A stretch of DNA of 64,000 nt from Bacteroidota bacterium (GCA_022711175.1 JAKLFM010000007.1:21035-85034); one strand, 5' to 3'. Positions 53,503 to 62,702 are shown, counted from the first letter of the stretch. Notes: generated from the sequence alone by a model not told the origin. Made by a program: numbers and translations.

Positions 53503-55830
53503 TTATCGGATAATAATCTTTGTAAACTCCGACTTTCCTGCTTTATCAAGCCGTGCGATATACATGCCGGGCAGGAGCCGCTGCCCGTTGCTGCTGCAAT
53601 TCCATGGCACCCGGTGTTGGCCTGCATCAATGGTTTCGTCAAGGAGCACGGCCATTTCACGCCCCTGCATATCGAAGACCGAAAGAACAGCCCTGCCGCT
53701 CCTAGCGGCAGCGAATTCAAATTCGGCCGATTCACCGGCGGGATTCGGATACACCGACAGGCCGTTTCCGGCTACCTGCTTCTGATTGATTTGTATCCCG
53801 ACAGGATCGGTTATGACATCCAGCACGGCTACGCCACGACCCATACAACTCATCCATAACTCATAGCCTGTTGTTTTTTGTTTCACTTCAACTTCCCTGA
53901 TAGTGCTGTTAGGCAGTCCGCCCCATTGCGGAATACCGCCGGGCGCCGAAGGAAAAGCGGTAACATTCACTCCGTCGTAGCAAAGTATGCCCGCATCTGT
54001 GGAGGGGTACTCCGAGTCGTACTGCATCCACAACAATCCGTCGGGGGTGATGGTGAGTGGCCGCACATGTTCGCCGGGGAAAGGCCAGCCTTCGTCGTAC
54101 GACCAGGTCTGGTAGTCGCCGGTATTGGTATTGAGCCTGATGAGGGTACTGCCGGTGCTGGTAAACTGCAGCCATGTTCCTACCCACACCATGCCCTGGT
54201 TATCGGCAGCAAAGCCGGTAAACCATGTTGAGCTGCCCGGAAAGTCATCAATGGTCCTGCTGAATGAATTCACACCATCGGTTCTCAGTATCTGGTAATC
54301 GGTGGCAGCCCAAACGTTGCCGGGCAATACAGGGTCCTGTATCAGGCGGTTGCCCCAGCCTGTCAGCGGCACCGATGTCCAGCTGTTCAAGGTACCGTTA
54401 TAATATCTCAATCCGCCGTATTCCTCGAGGCTCCAAAGCCGGTTCTGTGAATCTTCGACAAAGCCTCCGGATGTGGTGAGCAGGTCCTCGAGTGGATAAT
54501 ACGAGGTGCCGTCCCATCCATAGATGCCGTTGAAAGTCGGGTTAAAGATAACGTCGCCGTTTGAGGGACGGCTGTATATTGCCTGTGTATTATCGGCCAT
54601 AAACGGAAACGGATTTCCCAGGCCATAGGTATATTCGTTGAAACCCGTCCAGCGTGTGCCGTCGAACATCTGAAATCCCCCGTAGCCGCTGCCGGCATTC
54701 CCAGTCATCCAAACCTTGCCTTCGGTATCTATGGTAATGTCTTCCACAAAATAGTCAATTTGCGAGGTATTGGTGATCCGGTAGCGCTGCCATTCGCCTG
54801 TAATATGATCGCGCCTAGCTGCTCCGCCAATTCCGCATACCCACACATTGCCTGCCGCGTCGGCTTCAACGCCGTAGTTGAACTGATCAGGGCGCCAGAG
54901 GCCATAATTCTGCCAGGCGCTGCCGTCGAACATCCAGGTTTCGCCTGTACTGGCTACCAGTAATGCTTTGCCGTTGCCATAGGCTTTAAAAACATCAATA
55001 TAGAAACTTATATTCTGATAGGGCGGGGTGGGATATACCCAGGTGCCGTCGGGTTTCATGTATTCCAGCGTTTCCCAGTCGCCGTTGGCGGCGAGGCGCA
55101 GCGCCCATAGATTGCCGGCATCATCAACACAGTCTTTACCGGGTAACCCGGCTACATCGCCCACAACTTCGGGCATGTGTTCCGTAACCTGGCCGGTAGT
55201 GCTGTTATAGATAAAAACCATTCCGTAATAAGGCTCGGCCGACCATACACGATAGCTGCCATCGGGCACGGGTTGCACTGCAATGCGCGAGGCTGCTGAC
55301 GGCCATGAATTCCACTGCCCGCTGCCGGGATCATATTTTACTAAGCCTCCGCTGGTAAACCACAAGGAACTGTCGGGTGCCAGGTCAATATCATAGGTGA
55401 ATCCGTTCAATGCTGAATTTCCGGCTTCGAAATTTTCAACCGAAGATATTCCTGCTTCGGGATTAAATTTCATTGCGCCCTTAAAGTTGCCCATCCACAG
55501 GTTTCCTCCATAGTCTTCAACAATATCCATGATTTGAACATCGCCATTGTCGAACGATCCGAGTGCCAGGTAATCAACATTTGAATAGTTGATCCACCTG
55601 TTTTCCGAGACATCAAACTTCGCAAAGCCCCCTTCGCCCCAGCCGCCTGTGTTGGCAGCAATGTAGGGGTCGCCGTTGGCATCAATCCACAGAGCCGTGG
55701 CATAGTCGCCCTGTATGCCGGTGTTGCCGGGACGATAATACCGCCATGAATATTCATAGGATGACTGTGCTGTGATGGCGGCAGGAAGAACAACTGCCAG
55801 GAGCATGAAGAGGTAGTTTATTCTGAACAT
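53503..55830 (-). CDS. Secreted beta-propeller protein with T9SS sorting domain
   Basis: A 775-residue exported protein. The signal peptide ('LLAVVLPAAITAQ') opens at the ATG at 55830; the frame is open to 55893 but those residues are not signal-like. The body is a long two-component-regulator-type propeller with repeated 'D-x-x-G-x-x-W' blades ('VEDYGGNLWMGNFKG', 'DAAGNVWVCGIGG', 'DTEGKVWMTGN', 'DNQGMVWVGTW', 'TPDGLLWMQYD'). The last 80 residues form a type A T9SS sorting domain ('LSVYPNPAGESAEF...GMYIARL...KIIIR'). No kinase or catalytic domain is attached, so it is a secreted surface propeller. Confidence 0.87.
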   Translation of the reverse strand: MFRINYLFMLLAVVLPAAITAQSSYEYSWRYYRPGNTGIQGDYATALWIDANGDPYIAANTGGWGEGGFAKFDVSENRWINYSNVDYLALGSFDNGDVQIMDIVEDYGGNLWMGNFKGAMKFNPEAGISSVENFEAGNSALNGFTYDIDLAPDSSLWFTSGGLVKYDPGSGQWNSWPSAASRIAVQPVPDGSYRVWSAEPYYGMVFIYNSTTGQVTEHMPEVVGDVAGLPGKDCVDDAGNLWALRLAANGDWETLEYMKPDGTWVYPTPPYQNISFYIDVFKAYGNGKALLVASTGETWMFDGSAWQNYGLWRPDQFNYGVEADAAGNVWVCGIGGAARRDHITGEWQRYRITNTSQIDYFVEDITIDTEGKVWMTGNAGSGYGGFQMFDGTRWTGFNEYTYGLGNPFPFMADNTQAIYSRPSNGDVIFNPTFNGIYGWDGTSYYPLEDLLTTSGGFVEDSQNRLWSLEEYGGLRYYNGTLNSWTSVPLTGWGNRLIQDPVLPGNVWAATDYQILRTDGVNSFSRTIDDFPGSSTWFTGFAADNQGMVWVGTWLQFTSTGSTLIRLNTNTGDYQTWSYDEGWPFPGEHVRPLTITPDGLLWMQYDSEYPSTDAGILCYDGVNVTAFPSAPGGIPQWGGLPNSTIREVEVKQKTTGYELWMSCMGRGVAVLDVITDPVGIQINQKQVAGNGLSVYPNPAGESAEFEFAAARSGRAVLSVFDMQGREMAVLLDETIDAGQHRVPWNCSSNGQRLLPGMYIARLDKAGKSEFTKIIIR

Positions 55831-56224
55831 CGGGATTGTGGTTAAATAATATGATCTATTCAACTGTTTGTCTGTTTGCATGTTACAGCGCATGCGGCGT
55901 CATGTAACCGCAATAGAACAATAAAAGCCCTGAATTGTTCTGTTGACAGGCGCTGTGACACATTTTAAAGGTTGAAAGCCTTATTTTTCGGTCAGCAGGC
56001 GGGGTGTGTTTCCTGAGAAAGAACTTATCGATGAAGAACTCTTCATCTTTTCCAATTCAAACGGAAGTTGTCGGGATCGAAGTTCATAATTCAATCTACC
56101 CAACCCGCACCACGCGCCTTTCGTCCCTGACGGGAGCCGCCCTCATCTCCCGCCAATACCTCATAATTCATTATTCTTACCGATTGCTCACGTGAATGCT
56201 GTTCGGGATTTTCTTTCCATCAAA

Positions 56225-56270
56225 GTCTCTTGTGCTAAGGTTGTGTTCTGGGGCAAGGACTCTGCAGTGA
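56225..56270. repeat. REP-like hairpin, family A (degenerate copy)
   Basis: Contains 'aagtctcttgtgctaaggtt...ggggcaaggactctgcag', a copy of the family A element with a shortened left stem arm. It directly precedes the first 128-bp repeat cluster, as does the copy at 60781. Confidence 0.7.
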
Positions 56271-56282
56271 TTTTCCCCCACC

Positions 56283-56580
56283 GGTGGCTTCGGCACGTTC
56301 CTCGCTCAGCCACCTGGATGATGGATGCGAAATTCGCACGCGTCTGAAGGAAAGATGCATGCGAACGAGGATTTTTCATCTGACTGCGTCGAAACCACCT
56401 TTTTCCTGCCGGTGGCTTCGGCTCGTTCCTCGCTCAGCCACCTGGATGATGGATGCGAAAATCGCACGCGTCTGAAGGAAAGACGCATGCGACCGAGGAT
56501 TTATCCTCTGACTGCGTCGAAACCACCTTTTTCCCGCAGGTGGCTTCGGCTCGTTCCTCGCTCAGCCACCTGCGAAAGGC
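56283..56580. repeat. 128-bp tandem repeat, cluster 1
   Basis: Copies start with 'ggtggcttcgg' at 56283, 56411 and 56539, exactly 128 bp apart. Each has GGTGGCT...AGCCACC and GCGTCT...AGACGC inverted repeats. Both strands are partly open, but the apparent proteins are repeat translations. The preceding 380 bp (55900-56220) hold no gene. Confidence 0.93.
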
Positions 56581-56664
56581 TATTTGAAACTTTACAGAGT
56601 TGAGGAAGTCGATTACCTCTTGACAGGAATCGAGCGGCAAAAGGGGATGACCTTGCAGTGCAGA

Positions 56665-57606
56665 TTACTTATAAATTACGATTTTCTGAACATAACGCTG
56701 CCCCTCTCTCTGAGCCAGCAGGTAATACAACCCCGCCTGCAGGCCGCTGATGTCCGCAATGCTCTCTTCCTCCGAAAGTGTAAGGCTATAGACCATTGCT
56801 CCGGCAGAGTTATATAATCGCACATTCCATTTACCGGTGTTGCCGGTAATAACGGAGAACCTGCCGCCGGAAGGATTCGGGTACACGGTTAATCCGTTGA
56901 ATGCAAGCTGCCCGTTAATCCCTGTCCATCCTCCCTGGTGATACACTGAGTCAATTTCGCTGGACGACAGCATGCGGTCAAACACGTAAATGTCGTCGAT
57001 CTTCCCCAGCCAGAAGTTTGTAACGCCATTGTTGTAAGCTCCGACAGATGAATTGTATCCGCCGGCTTCAAACAGGTCGTAACCGGGTATATCGGTCTGG
57101 CTTGCCGGTTCACCGTTTACAAACAACTGTATGCTGCTTCCCTTTTCATAGGTAGCGGCTACATGGGTCCACAGTGTATCATATACACCTACATCACAGG
57201 AATACCAGTTACCATCGGCAAGGTGAACACCAAATCCATTGTTGTAAACCACCCATTCACCACTGGCGGCACCATGGTAAATGCCATTCATGCCGGCAAT
57301 GTCCTTATGGTTCAGCAGCCAGGCACACACCGTAAATGACTGGCCGGCAGAGGCTGTAAGCTGGGGAATATTGATGTAGCTTCCAAAACCGTCGAAGGCA
57401 TAGGCGCTGTTTGCATTGTTAAAACGATCGGTGGTGAGTGCAGCTCCCACCACTGTACCATTAAAACCGTGACCGCTGGCATCATCCGGGTTGCCGCAAA
57501 ACGGGTAATAGGCTATAAGGCCATCATCAATGATTGGTTCGCAGGTGTTTTGTGCCAACCCGGCATGAAAGATTGAAAGCAGGAAAAGAAAGACGATCTT
57601 TTTCAT
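56665..57606 (-). CDS. Secreted LamG/concanavalin-like protein with T9SS sorting domain
   Basis: A 313-residue exported protein: signal peptide ('FLLSIFHAGLAQ'), then 'DDGLIAYYPFCGNPDDASGHGFNG', the typical entry of a LamG/laminin-G-3 jelly-roll, which extends to 'WLGKIDDIYVFDRMLSSSEIDSVYHQ' (about 25-225). A T9SS type A sorting domain ends the protein ('LTVYPNPSGGRFSV...GLYYLLAQREGQRYVQKIVIYK'). It probably binds carbohydrate at the cell surface. It lies between two repeat clusters. Confidence 0.9.
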   Translation of the reverse strand: MKKIVFLFLLSIFHAGLAQNTCEPIIDDGLIAYYPFCGNPDDASGHGFNGTVVGAALTTDRFNNANSAYAFDGFGSYINIPQLTASAGQSFTVCAWLLNHKDIAGMNGIYHGAASGEWVVYNNGFGVHLADGNWYSCDVGVYDTLWTHVAATYEKGSSIQLFVNGEPASQTDIPGYDLFEAGGYNSSVGAYNNGVTNFWLGKIDDIYVFDRMLSSSEIDSVYHQGGWTGINGQLAFNGLTVYPNPSGGRFSVITGNTGKWNVRLYNSAGAMVYSLTLSEEESIADISGLQAGLYYLLAQREGQRYVQKIVIYK

Positions 57607-57714
57607 GGTCTTTTATTTTATCGTCAGTTTATTACAGATCCGGAAATTCGTTGATAATCATAAAGGTAGTGCAAGAATTCACGTTTTATTCATCCTGTGG
57701 CCATTTTCATACCA

Positions 57715-57828
57715 TGCAGAGTCTCTTGAGCTAAGGTTGTTCGTGGTGGGCAAGGGCTCTGCACAGATTGTATCCGCTGCGGTCCTGCCACCTGCTGTCC
57801 CTGGCATGAGGAGACTCTGCCGGGAAGG
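57715..57828. repeat. REP-like hairpins: one family A and one family B element in tandem
   Basis: Family A (57715-57763): TGCAGAG...CTCTGCA ends around 'tcttgagctaaggttg'. Family B (57783-57828): 'tgccacctgctgtccctggcatgaggagactctgccggg'. Both carry the AGAGTC/GACTCT-type stem sequence found beside the RAYT gene. Confidence 0.8.
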
Positions 57829-57898
57829 AGCTCATGAAATATATTTGCTAATCTCCTAATTATGAGCTATATTAGCATAGGTCTAAAGTAAAATCATC

Positions 57899-58471
57899 AT
57901 GAAAACATTTTTATTTGTTGTGGTTACCCTGCTTGCACTAACCGGCTTCATGGCTTGCGACATGTTCGGCGACGAGGAATCGGAATGCGGGCCATTGTAC
58001 CAACTGAATACAACGATGTATTACCATGAAGGCAACGGTATCGCGGATTCGAACTACTGGGGTCTTGAAGCAGGCGATACGGTCAAATTTGAGTTTCTCA
58101 CTTTTGACTGGGTAACCGAAGAAGGCCTGTGTTCAAAGGAACACATTAATGCTTTTTATACCATTACTTTGAAAGCTGATTCGGCAGATATGCTAAAAGG
58201 ACTGAATATGAAAGGGCACATCATTGTCGGATTGATGGATTATCCTGTAATGATAACCAAAACCAACTCCACTACCTACGAAGGAACCGGTGCCAGCATT
58301 GGCCTTGCAGGATGGGGTCCGTATGATGACTCAGGTATTGGGTATATATGGGGCAAGCTGCTTTTACGGTTTAAGTCACTCGGCAGTAAAGAGGCTGATA
58401 AAGATGCCCTGTTCCATGCCCTGCAAAAAGTGCAGCTCGACATTGATTACTATAAACCAAAATCACAGTAA
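57899..58471 (+). CDS. Putative lipoprotein, unknown
   Basis: A 190-residue protein with a lipoprotein signal ('LLALTGFMACDMFGDEESEC', Cys20). The mature part is beta-rich with 'GDTVKFEFLTFDWVTEEG', 'AFYTITLKAD' and an acidic/aromatic make-up. No family was recognised. A short inverted repeat (GCTAAT...ATTAGC, 57847-57876) precedes it. It is flanked by repeat clusters on both sides. Confidence 0.65.
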   Translation: MKTFLFVVVTLLALTGFMACDMFGDEESECGPLYQLNTTMYYHEGNGIADSNYWGLEAGDTVKFEFLTFDWVTEEGLCSKEHINAFYTITLKADSADMLKGLNMKGHIIVGLMDYPVMITKTNSTTYEGTGASIGLAGWGPYDDSGIGYIWGKLLLRFKSLGSKEADKDALFHALQKVQLDIDYYKPKSQ

Positions 58472-58719
58472 GCAGTTGCAGCTTACGCTCTGCTTAAGAA
58501 TATGCATTGCCTTCTGCGATGCAGTCAGGTCTGCCACACTCACAAGAACCTCTGCCCGGCAGGCAGGCTATTCATTATTCCTTCACTATTTCCGGTTCCG
58601 AGTTATGTAAACTGAGCCTGATGCTTAACCTACCCAATTTCAAGGAGTTACACGGAGTAATTCACAGAGTAACACGGAGGCTTTTAAGACAGCCTCGCGT
58701 CGAAACCACCTCTGGCACC

Positions 58720-59275
58720 GGTGGCTTCGGCTCGTTCCTCGCTCAGCCACCTGGATGATGGTTGTAGAATGAATGCTTTCACCCAACCGGGTGGTTGAGC
58801 AAGGTCAGATTTTTCATCTGACCGCGTCGAAACCACCTCGCGCACCGGTGGCTTCGACTCGTTCCTCGCTCAGCCACCTGGATGATGGATGCGAAATTGG
58901 CACGCATCTGAAGGAAAGACGCATGCGAACGAGGATTTTTCATCTGACCGCGTCGAAACCACCTTTTTCGCACCGGTGGCTTCGGCTCTTTCCTCGCTCA
59001 GCCACCTGGATGATGGATGCGAAATTCGCACGCGTCTGAAGGAAAGACGCATGCGAACGAGGATTTTTCATCTGACTGCGTCGAGACCACCTTTTTCCTG
59101 CCGGTGGCTTCGACTCGTTCCTCGCTCAGCCACCTGGATGATGGATGCGAAATTCGCACGCGTCTGAAGGAAAGACGCATGCGAACAAGGCATGGTGAGA
59201 TTTATCATCTGACCACGCCGAAACCACCTCGCGCACCGGTGGCTTCGACTCGTTCTCCGCTCAGCCACCCGTGTT
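58720..59275. repeat. 128-bp tandem repeat, cluster 2
   Basis: Copies of the same unit as at 56283, starting at 58720, 58847, 58975, 59103 and 59238 (spacings 127, 128, 128 and 135). Units carry small differences ('ggcttcggctc' or 'ggcttcgactc'; 'cgcgcacc' or 'tttcctgcc'), so this is an old array with partial homogenisation. Confidence 0.93.
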
Positions 59276-59286
59276 CTAAAAACTGC

Positions 59287-60711
59287 TTAAAGGTTGTTGT
59301 TTGTAAGCCTTTTTAACATGCCGTTGAATATCAAGCCATGAACAGGCAGTAACGAATACCAGTATAGCCTGCCCCATAAGCCCAGTGGCCTGAAGGTGGC
59401 AGTTTGCACCAACTCCTCTCCCATCATCCTGAACTCGAGCCAGGCTTCTCCGGGCAGTTTCATCTCGGCAAACAGAAGCAGGCGCCCTTCAGTTTTGCCG
59501 GCATACAAAACTCTCCAAAAATCCACCGCATCGCCCGGGTTTATGATATTCTGATGGGTCCTTCCCCTTCTTAGTCCTACTCCACCCACCATTTTGTCCA
59601 TGATTCCGCGCAGTTTCCACAGCCGGTCAGCATAGTACCATCCGGTTTCGCCGCCGATACTCCAGATTTTTTGCCGGCACAGTTCCCGGTTAGCCATTTT
59701 ACTTTTTCTGCTGTCAACAAAACATCCAAATGTCGGGACTTCGATGAAGTCGGAAACATTAAAACTAATCCCGCTGCTTGAATACGAATCTTTCCAGCTC
59801 GAAATGATCTCGTTGCTTTCGATGGTGCTGAATGCTTTTTCCAACGCTTCACGGTAGCCTGTGGGTTTGATCCCTAGTATTGAATTGATTTCATTATCGC
59901 GGCATACCACTTCGACCTTCATGCTGTTTACCAGTGAAACGGCAAGCTTATAAGATGTTGATGTGACAAAATACAGCCAGTATGAGGATAACCTTGGCGT
60001 CATAACGGGGACCACAAGAATGGTGCGTTTTAAGTTTCTGATTCTGGCAAAGCCCAGGAGCATTTCCTTGTATGACAGAACATCGGGCCCGCCGATATCA
60101 AAATTCCTGTCGTAGGTTTTCGGGTTGAAAAGCGATTTTGTCAAAAAGGCGATCACATCCGAAACTCCAATAGGCTGGCATTTGGTTTTCAGCCATTTAG
60201 GTGTGACCATCACCGGCAGTTTCTCTACAAGGTCGCGGATGATCTCAAAAGAGGCGCTTCCCGAACCAATGATGATTCCTGCTCTCAGGGTCGTTAAATG
60301 GTACGACCCCTTCTCCAGTTCAGTTTCAACCTCTTTCCTGGAATTTAGGTGTTCGGAAAGCTTCGTTTCATTCACGATCCCGCTTAAATAAATAACGTGT
60401 TCAGCACTGGTTTTTTCGAGGGCATTCCTGAAGTTCATGGCGGATGCTTTTTCAAGAGCGGCATAATCGCCCGAATATGACATGGAATGAACCAGGTAAT
60501 AGGCGCCGTGAATATCTTGCGGAATGCGGTTGAGAGAGGTTTCGTCCAACAAATCAACTTCAATGGCCGAAACCTTGTGTTTAATGGAATCGGGAGGGTT
60601 GAATCTCCTGATGTCGCGCACGCAGCATATTACATCATGGCCGGCTTCAACCAGCACCGGCAGCAATCTTTTACCGATATATCCTGTTGCGCCGGTAAGC
60701 AATACTTTCAT
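59287..60711 (-). CDS. NAD(P)-dependent SDR protein with DUF2867 domain
   Basis: A 474-residue protein. The N-terminal extended/atypical SDR (NmrA-like) domain begins with the nucleotide motif 'LLTGATGYIGKRLLP' and includes 'YYLVHSM', 'VIYLSGIV' and 'TTLRAGIIIGSGSASFEI'. The C-terminal 150 residues are DUF2867 ('DAVDFWRVLYA', 'LLLFAEMKLPGEAWLEF', 'FRPLGLWGRLYWYSLLPVHGLIF'). The combination is widespread in bacteria with no proven reaction. The stop is only 12 bp from the last 128-bp repeat. Confidence 0.88.
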   Translation of the reverse strand: MKVLLTGATGYIGKRLLPVLVEAGHDVICCVRDIRRFNPPDSIKHKVSAIEVDLLDETSLNRIPQDIHGAYYLVHSMSYSGDYAALEKASAMNFRNALEKTSAEHVIYLSGIVNETKLSEHLNSRKEVETELEKGSYHLTTLRAGIIIGSGSASFEIIRDLVEKLPVMVTPKWLKTKCQPIGVSDVIAFLTKSLFNPKTYDRNFDIGGPDVLSYKEMLLGFARIRNLKRTILVVPVMTPRLSSYWLYFVTSTSYKLAVSLVNSMKVEVVCRDNEINSILGIKPTGYREALEKAFSTIESNEIISSWKDSYSSSGISFNVSDFIEVPTFGCFVDSRKSKMANRELCRQKIWSIGGETGWYYADRLWKLRGIMDKMVGGVGLRRGRTHQNIINPGDAVDFWRVLYAGKTEGRLLLFAEMKLPGEAWLEFRMMGEELVQTATFRPLGLWGRLYWYSLLPVHGLIFNGMLKRLTNNNL

Positions 60712-60730
60712 ACTGTCAATAGTTTTTGAT

Positions 60731-60738
60731 CAAAGATA
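60731..60738 (-). promoter_or_regulatory. -7 element of the SDR/DUF2867 gene
   Basis: TATCTTTG on the minus strand, 19 nt upstream of the ATG. No clear -33 element. Confidence 0.5.
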
Positions 60739-60780
60739 ACGGTTGTCAGCCTGTATTTGTTTGCGATTTTTCGTCTTTCA

Positions 60781-60945
60781 TACAGAGTCACTTGAGCCAA
60801 GGTTGTGCTTAGGGGGGCAAGGACTCTGCATTGATTTTCCTCCACCGGTGGCTTCGGCTCTTTCCTCGCTCAACCACTTAAATGACGGTTACAGCAAAGC
60901 GCACGCGTCTGAAGGAAAGACGCATGCGAACGAGGATTTATCTCC
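60781..60945. repeat. Family A hairpin followed by one 128-bp repeat unit
   Basis: ACAGAGTC...GACTCTGCA (60782-60830) followed at 60847 by a single diverged unit of the 128-bp repeat ('ggtggcttcggctctttcc', then 'gcacgcgtctgaaggaaaga'). Same order as at 56225-56410. Confidence 0.8.
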
Positions 60946-60972
60946 CGCCTCAGCATTTTTTCTTTTCTTTCC

Positions 60973-61105
60973 TGCAGAGTCTCTTGAGATAAGGTTGTGC
61001 GTGGGGGCAAGGACTCTGCAGTGATTCTTCATAGCTTCTTTCCTGCAGAGTCTCTTGAGATAAGGTTGTGCGTGGGGGCAAGGACTCTGCAGTGATTCTT
61101 CATAG
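60973..61105. repeat. Two tandem family A REP-like hairpins beside the RAYT gene
   Basis: Near-identical 71-bp units. Each has a perfect 9-bp stem, TGCAGAGTC (60973, 61044) with GACTCTGCA (61012-61020, 61083-61091), and a 30-nt loop. The second ends only a few bases before the RAYT stop codon. Confidence 0.9.
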
Positions 61106-61660
61106 TTCTAAATAATTCCTGATATCGATCCTGTTTTTCCTCTCATCATAATAATAACCGGCTGAACTGTAATGGTATGATTCAGGCGTTGGTGACAGAT
61201 TCCACTTTTTACTGCAAGGGTTTTTGTGGATATAGTCGAGCTTCTGTTTTACGAATTTTACAGTACGACATTCCTTACAATCGAACGAAGGTTGAAATAC
61301 AGCATGTATCTTGCCTTTTAGCTTTTCATGAGGAGTTACTCCTTTCGCAAGGATATCCAGCAATTCAATCTTGCCTTTTCGCTGCAGCGCATGAACAATG
61401 TCATACGCTAAAAATCGCTTTACACTGCTCATAACTTTATTTGGTGTTTTTCCTTTCCCATTAAGGATAATAATAAAATGAACATGATTGGGCATAATCA
61501 CATAACCTACAATAGAATATCCTTCCGCAAGTAATAAGTCAAACTGCCTGTACACAAGTTCAAAACCATCTGATTCTTCGATAAGATTTAACCAGTTATA
61601 ACATGTGAATGTAATGAAGTAAACACCTTCTGTTTCAGGTATTGCTCTTCTGACTGTCAT
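61100..61660 (-). CDS. RAYT: REP-associated tyrosine transposase (IS200/IS605-like Y1)
   Basis: A 186-residue HUH endonuclease/transposase. The HUH motif is H59-V-H61 in 'VIMPNHVHFII'. The catalytic Tyr is probably in 'KLDYIHKNPCSKKW', followed by the RAYT-typical 'YHYSSAGYYY'. 'GVYFITFTCYN' at the N-terminus is also family-typical. RAYTs cut and move REP hairpins and are domesticated, with no flanking IS ends of their own. Hairpin arrays lie on both sides (60973-61105 and 61718-62068). The start is ATG at 61660 (M-T-V-R-R-A), because the 25 extra residues from 61735 are translated REP sequence. Confidence 0.92.
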   Translation of the reverse strand: MTVRRAIPETEGVYFITFTCYNWLNLIEESDGFELVYRQFDLLLAEGYSIVGYVIMPNHVHFIIILNGKGKTPNKVMSSVKRFLAYDIVHALQRKGKIELLDILAKGVTPHEKLKGKIHAVFQPSFDCKECRTVKFVKQKLDYIHKNPCSKKWNLSPTPESYHYSSAGYYYDERKNRIDIRNYLEL

Positions 61661-61683
61661 TAAGCTCGGGTATGTAGTTGGCG

Positions 61684-61691
61684 CAAATTTA
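61684..61691 (-). promoter_or_regulatory. -7 element of the RAYT promoter
   Basis: TAAATTTG on the minus strand, 23 nt before the ATG at 61660. The same promoter-proximal sequence ('ggcgcaaatttattaaaac') recurs at about 61840 and 61910 within the hairpin array. Confidence 0.5.
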
Positions 61692-61717
61692 TTAAAACAG
61701 TGAGTTAGGCGGTGCAT

Positions 61718-62068
61718 CGGCAGAGTCCCTGCCACCTGCTATCCCCGGCATGAGGAGACTCTACCGGAAAGGCGGTGCATCGGCAGAGTCCCTGCCACCT
61801 GCTATCCCCGGCATGAGGAGACTCTACCGGAAAGGAGTTGGCGCAAATTTATTAAAACAGTGAGTTAGGCGGTGCATCGGCAGAGTCCCTGCCACCTGCT
61901 AGGGTATGTAGTTGGCGCAAATTTATTAAAACAGTGAGTTAGGCGGTGCATCGGCAGAGTCCCTGCCACCTGCTATCCCCGGCATGAGGAGACTTTACCG
62001 GAAAGGCGGTGTATCGGCAGAGTCCCTGCCACCTGCTATCCCCGGCATGAGGAGACTCTACCGGAAAG
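61718..62068. repeat. REP-like array, family B (five copies)
   Basis: Copies of 'cggcagagtccctgccacct' start at 61718, 61781, 61878, 61952 and 62015. A full unit is 63 bp and ends 'gaggagactctaccgg', making an AGAGTC...GACTCT stem. Two copies are interrupted by a duplicated piece of the RAYT promoter region (61836-61870 and 61904-61940). No other gene lies here. Confidence 0.92.
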
Positions 62069-62106
62069 GAAGTACCAGAATTTTAGGGATCAGCAAAGGA
62101 AAGCCA

Positions 62107-62538
62107 TCAGAGTTTGACGTACTTCTCTTCCACATACGACAGCCGATTGACGTTCCCGTTCTCATCCACCGGCCATGTCTGAATAAGGGTATCTCCCTTG
62201 ATCTCGATGACCATCCTGATCGTTTCCCCGATTAGATTCTTTGCAACATGATAGGTGATGGTTTCATTATACAGGTTGCCGTTGAGCGTATAAGTGCCGG
62301 CGCCATAATTGTCCCGCACCTTTTTACCGCTTTTATAGGCGCCCATAAAGGCAAAATGATCGTTCGTCCACATTTTCCATTGATTAAGATCAGCCATTGA
62401 AGTCACAACTTCCTTGTTGCCATCGATGTATTTGGTAGCCACAAGTTTCCAGGCGCCCTGTATATCGGGGCTTTTCTGAACGGTAAAACTGCACAGGATG
62501 AGTACTCCTGCCAGACAAAAAGTAAGCATTGTTTTCAT
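62107..62538 (-). CDS. Secreted lipocalin-like protein
   Basis: A 143-residue exported protein from the ATG at 62538, which opens the signal peptide ('LTFCLAGVLILCSFTVQ'). The mature sequence 'IQGAWKLVATKYIDGNKEV' followed by eight short strands fits the lipocalin-like (DUF4488/Lipocalin_4-type) small beta-barrels common in Bacteroidota. Ligand unknown. The frame from 62571 adds a His-rich stretch without a signal function. Confidence 0.72.
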   Translation of the reverse strand: MKTMLTFCLAGVLILCSFTVQKSPDIQGAWKLVATKYIDGNKEVVTSMADLNQWKMWTNDHFAFMGAYKSGKKVRDNYGAGTYTLNGNLYNETITYHVAKNLIGETIRMVIEIKGDTLIQTWPVDENGNVNRLSYVEEKYVKL

Positions 62539-62599
62539 GGGTTCAGGATGTTTGTGATGATGGTGAAACATGAATTAATTATTTGGCATTGAGGATATT

Positions 62600-62607
62600 C
62601 AAAGATA
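62600..62607 (-). promoter_or_regulatory. -7 element of the lipocalin-like gene
   Basis: TATCTTTG on the minus strand, about 61 nt before the ATG. Confidence 0.4.
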
Positions 62608-62655
62608 CGACATATATAAGCAAAATATTCTTTGCTGAATATTCCGGACTGAAGT

Positions 62656-62702
62656 AGGCCATCATTCCGGAGCAAAGCAGGCCAGTGATTCCGGAGCAAA
62701 GT
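62656..62702. repeat. Short tandem repeat (two units of about 24 bp)
   Basis: 'aggcca-cattccggagcaaagc' occurs twice in succession; each unit ends in 'attccggagcaaag'. Confidence 0.75.

Noticed and set aside
58720..59275. Repeat cluster considered as a CRISPR array
   Set aside because: The whole 128-bp unit repeats with no unique spacers, and no cas genes are present.
56284..59316. Many 60-99 codon frames on both strands across the 128-bp repeats
   Set aside because: They are translations of the same repeat in shifting frames (the 128-bp period is not a multiple of 3), with no start context or conserved product.
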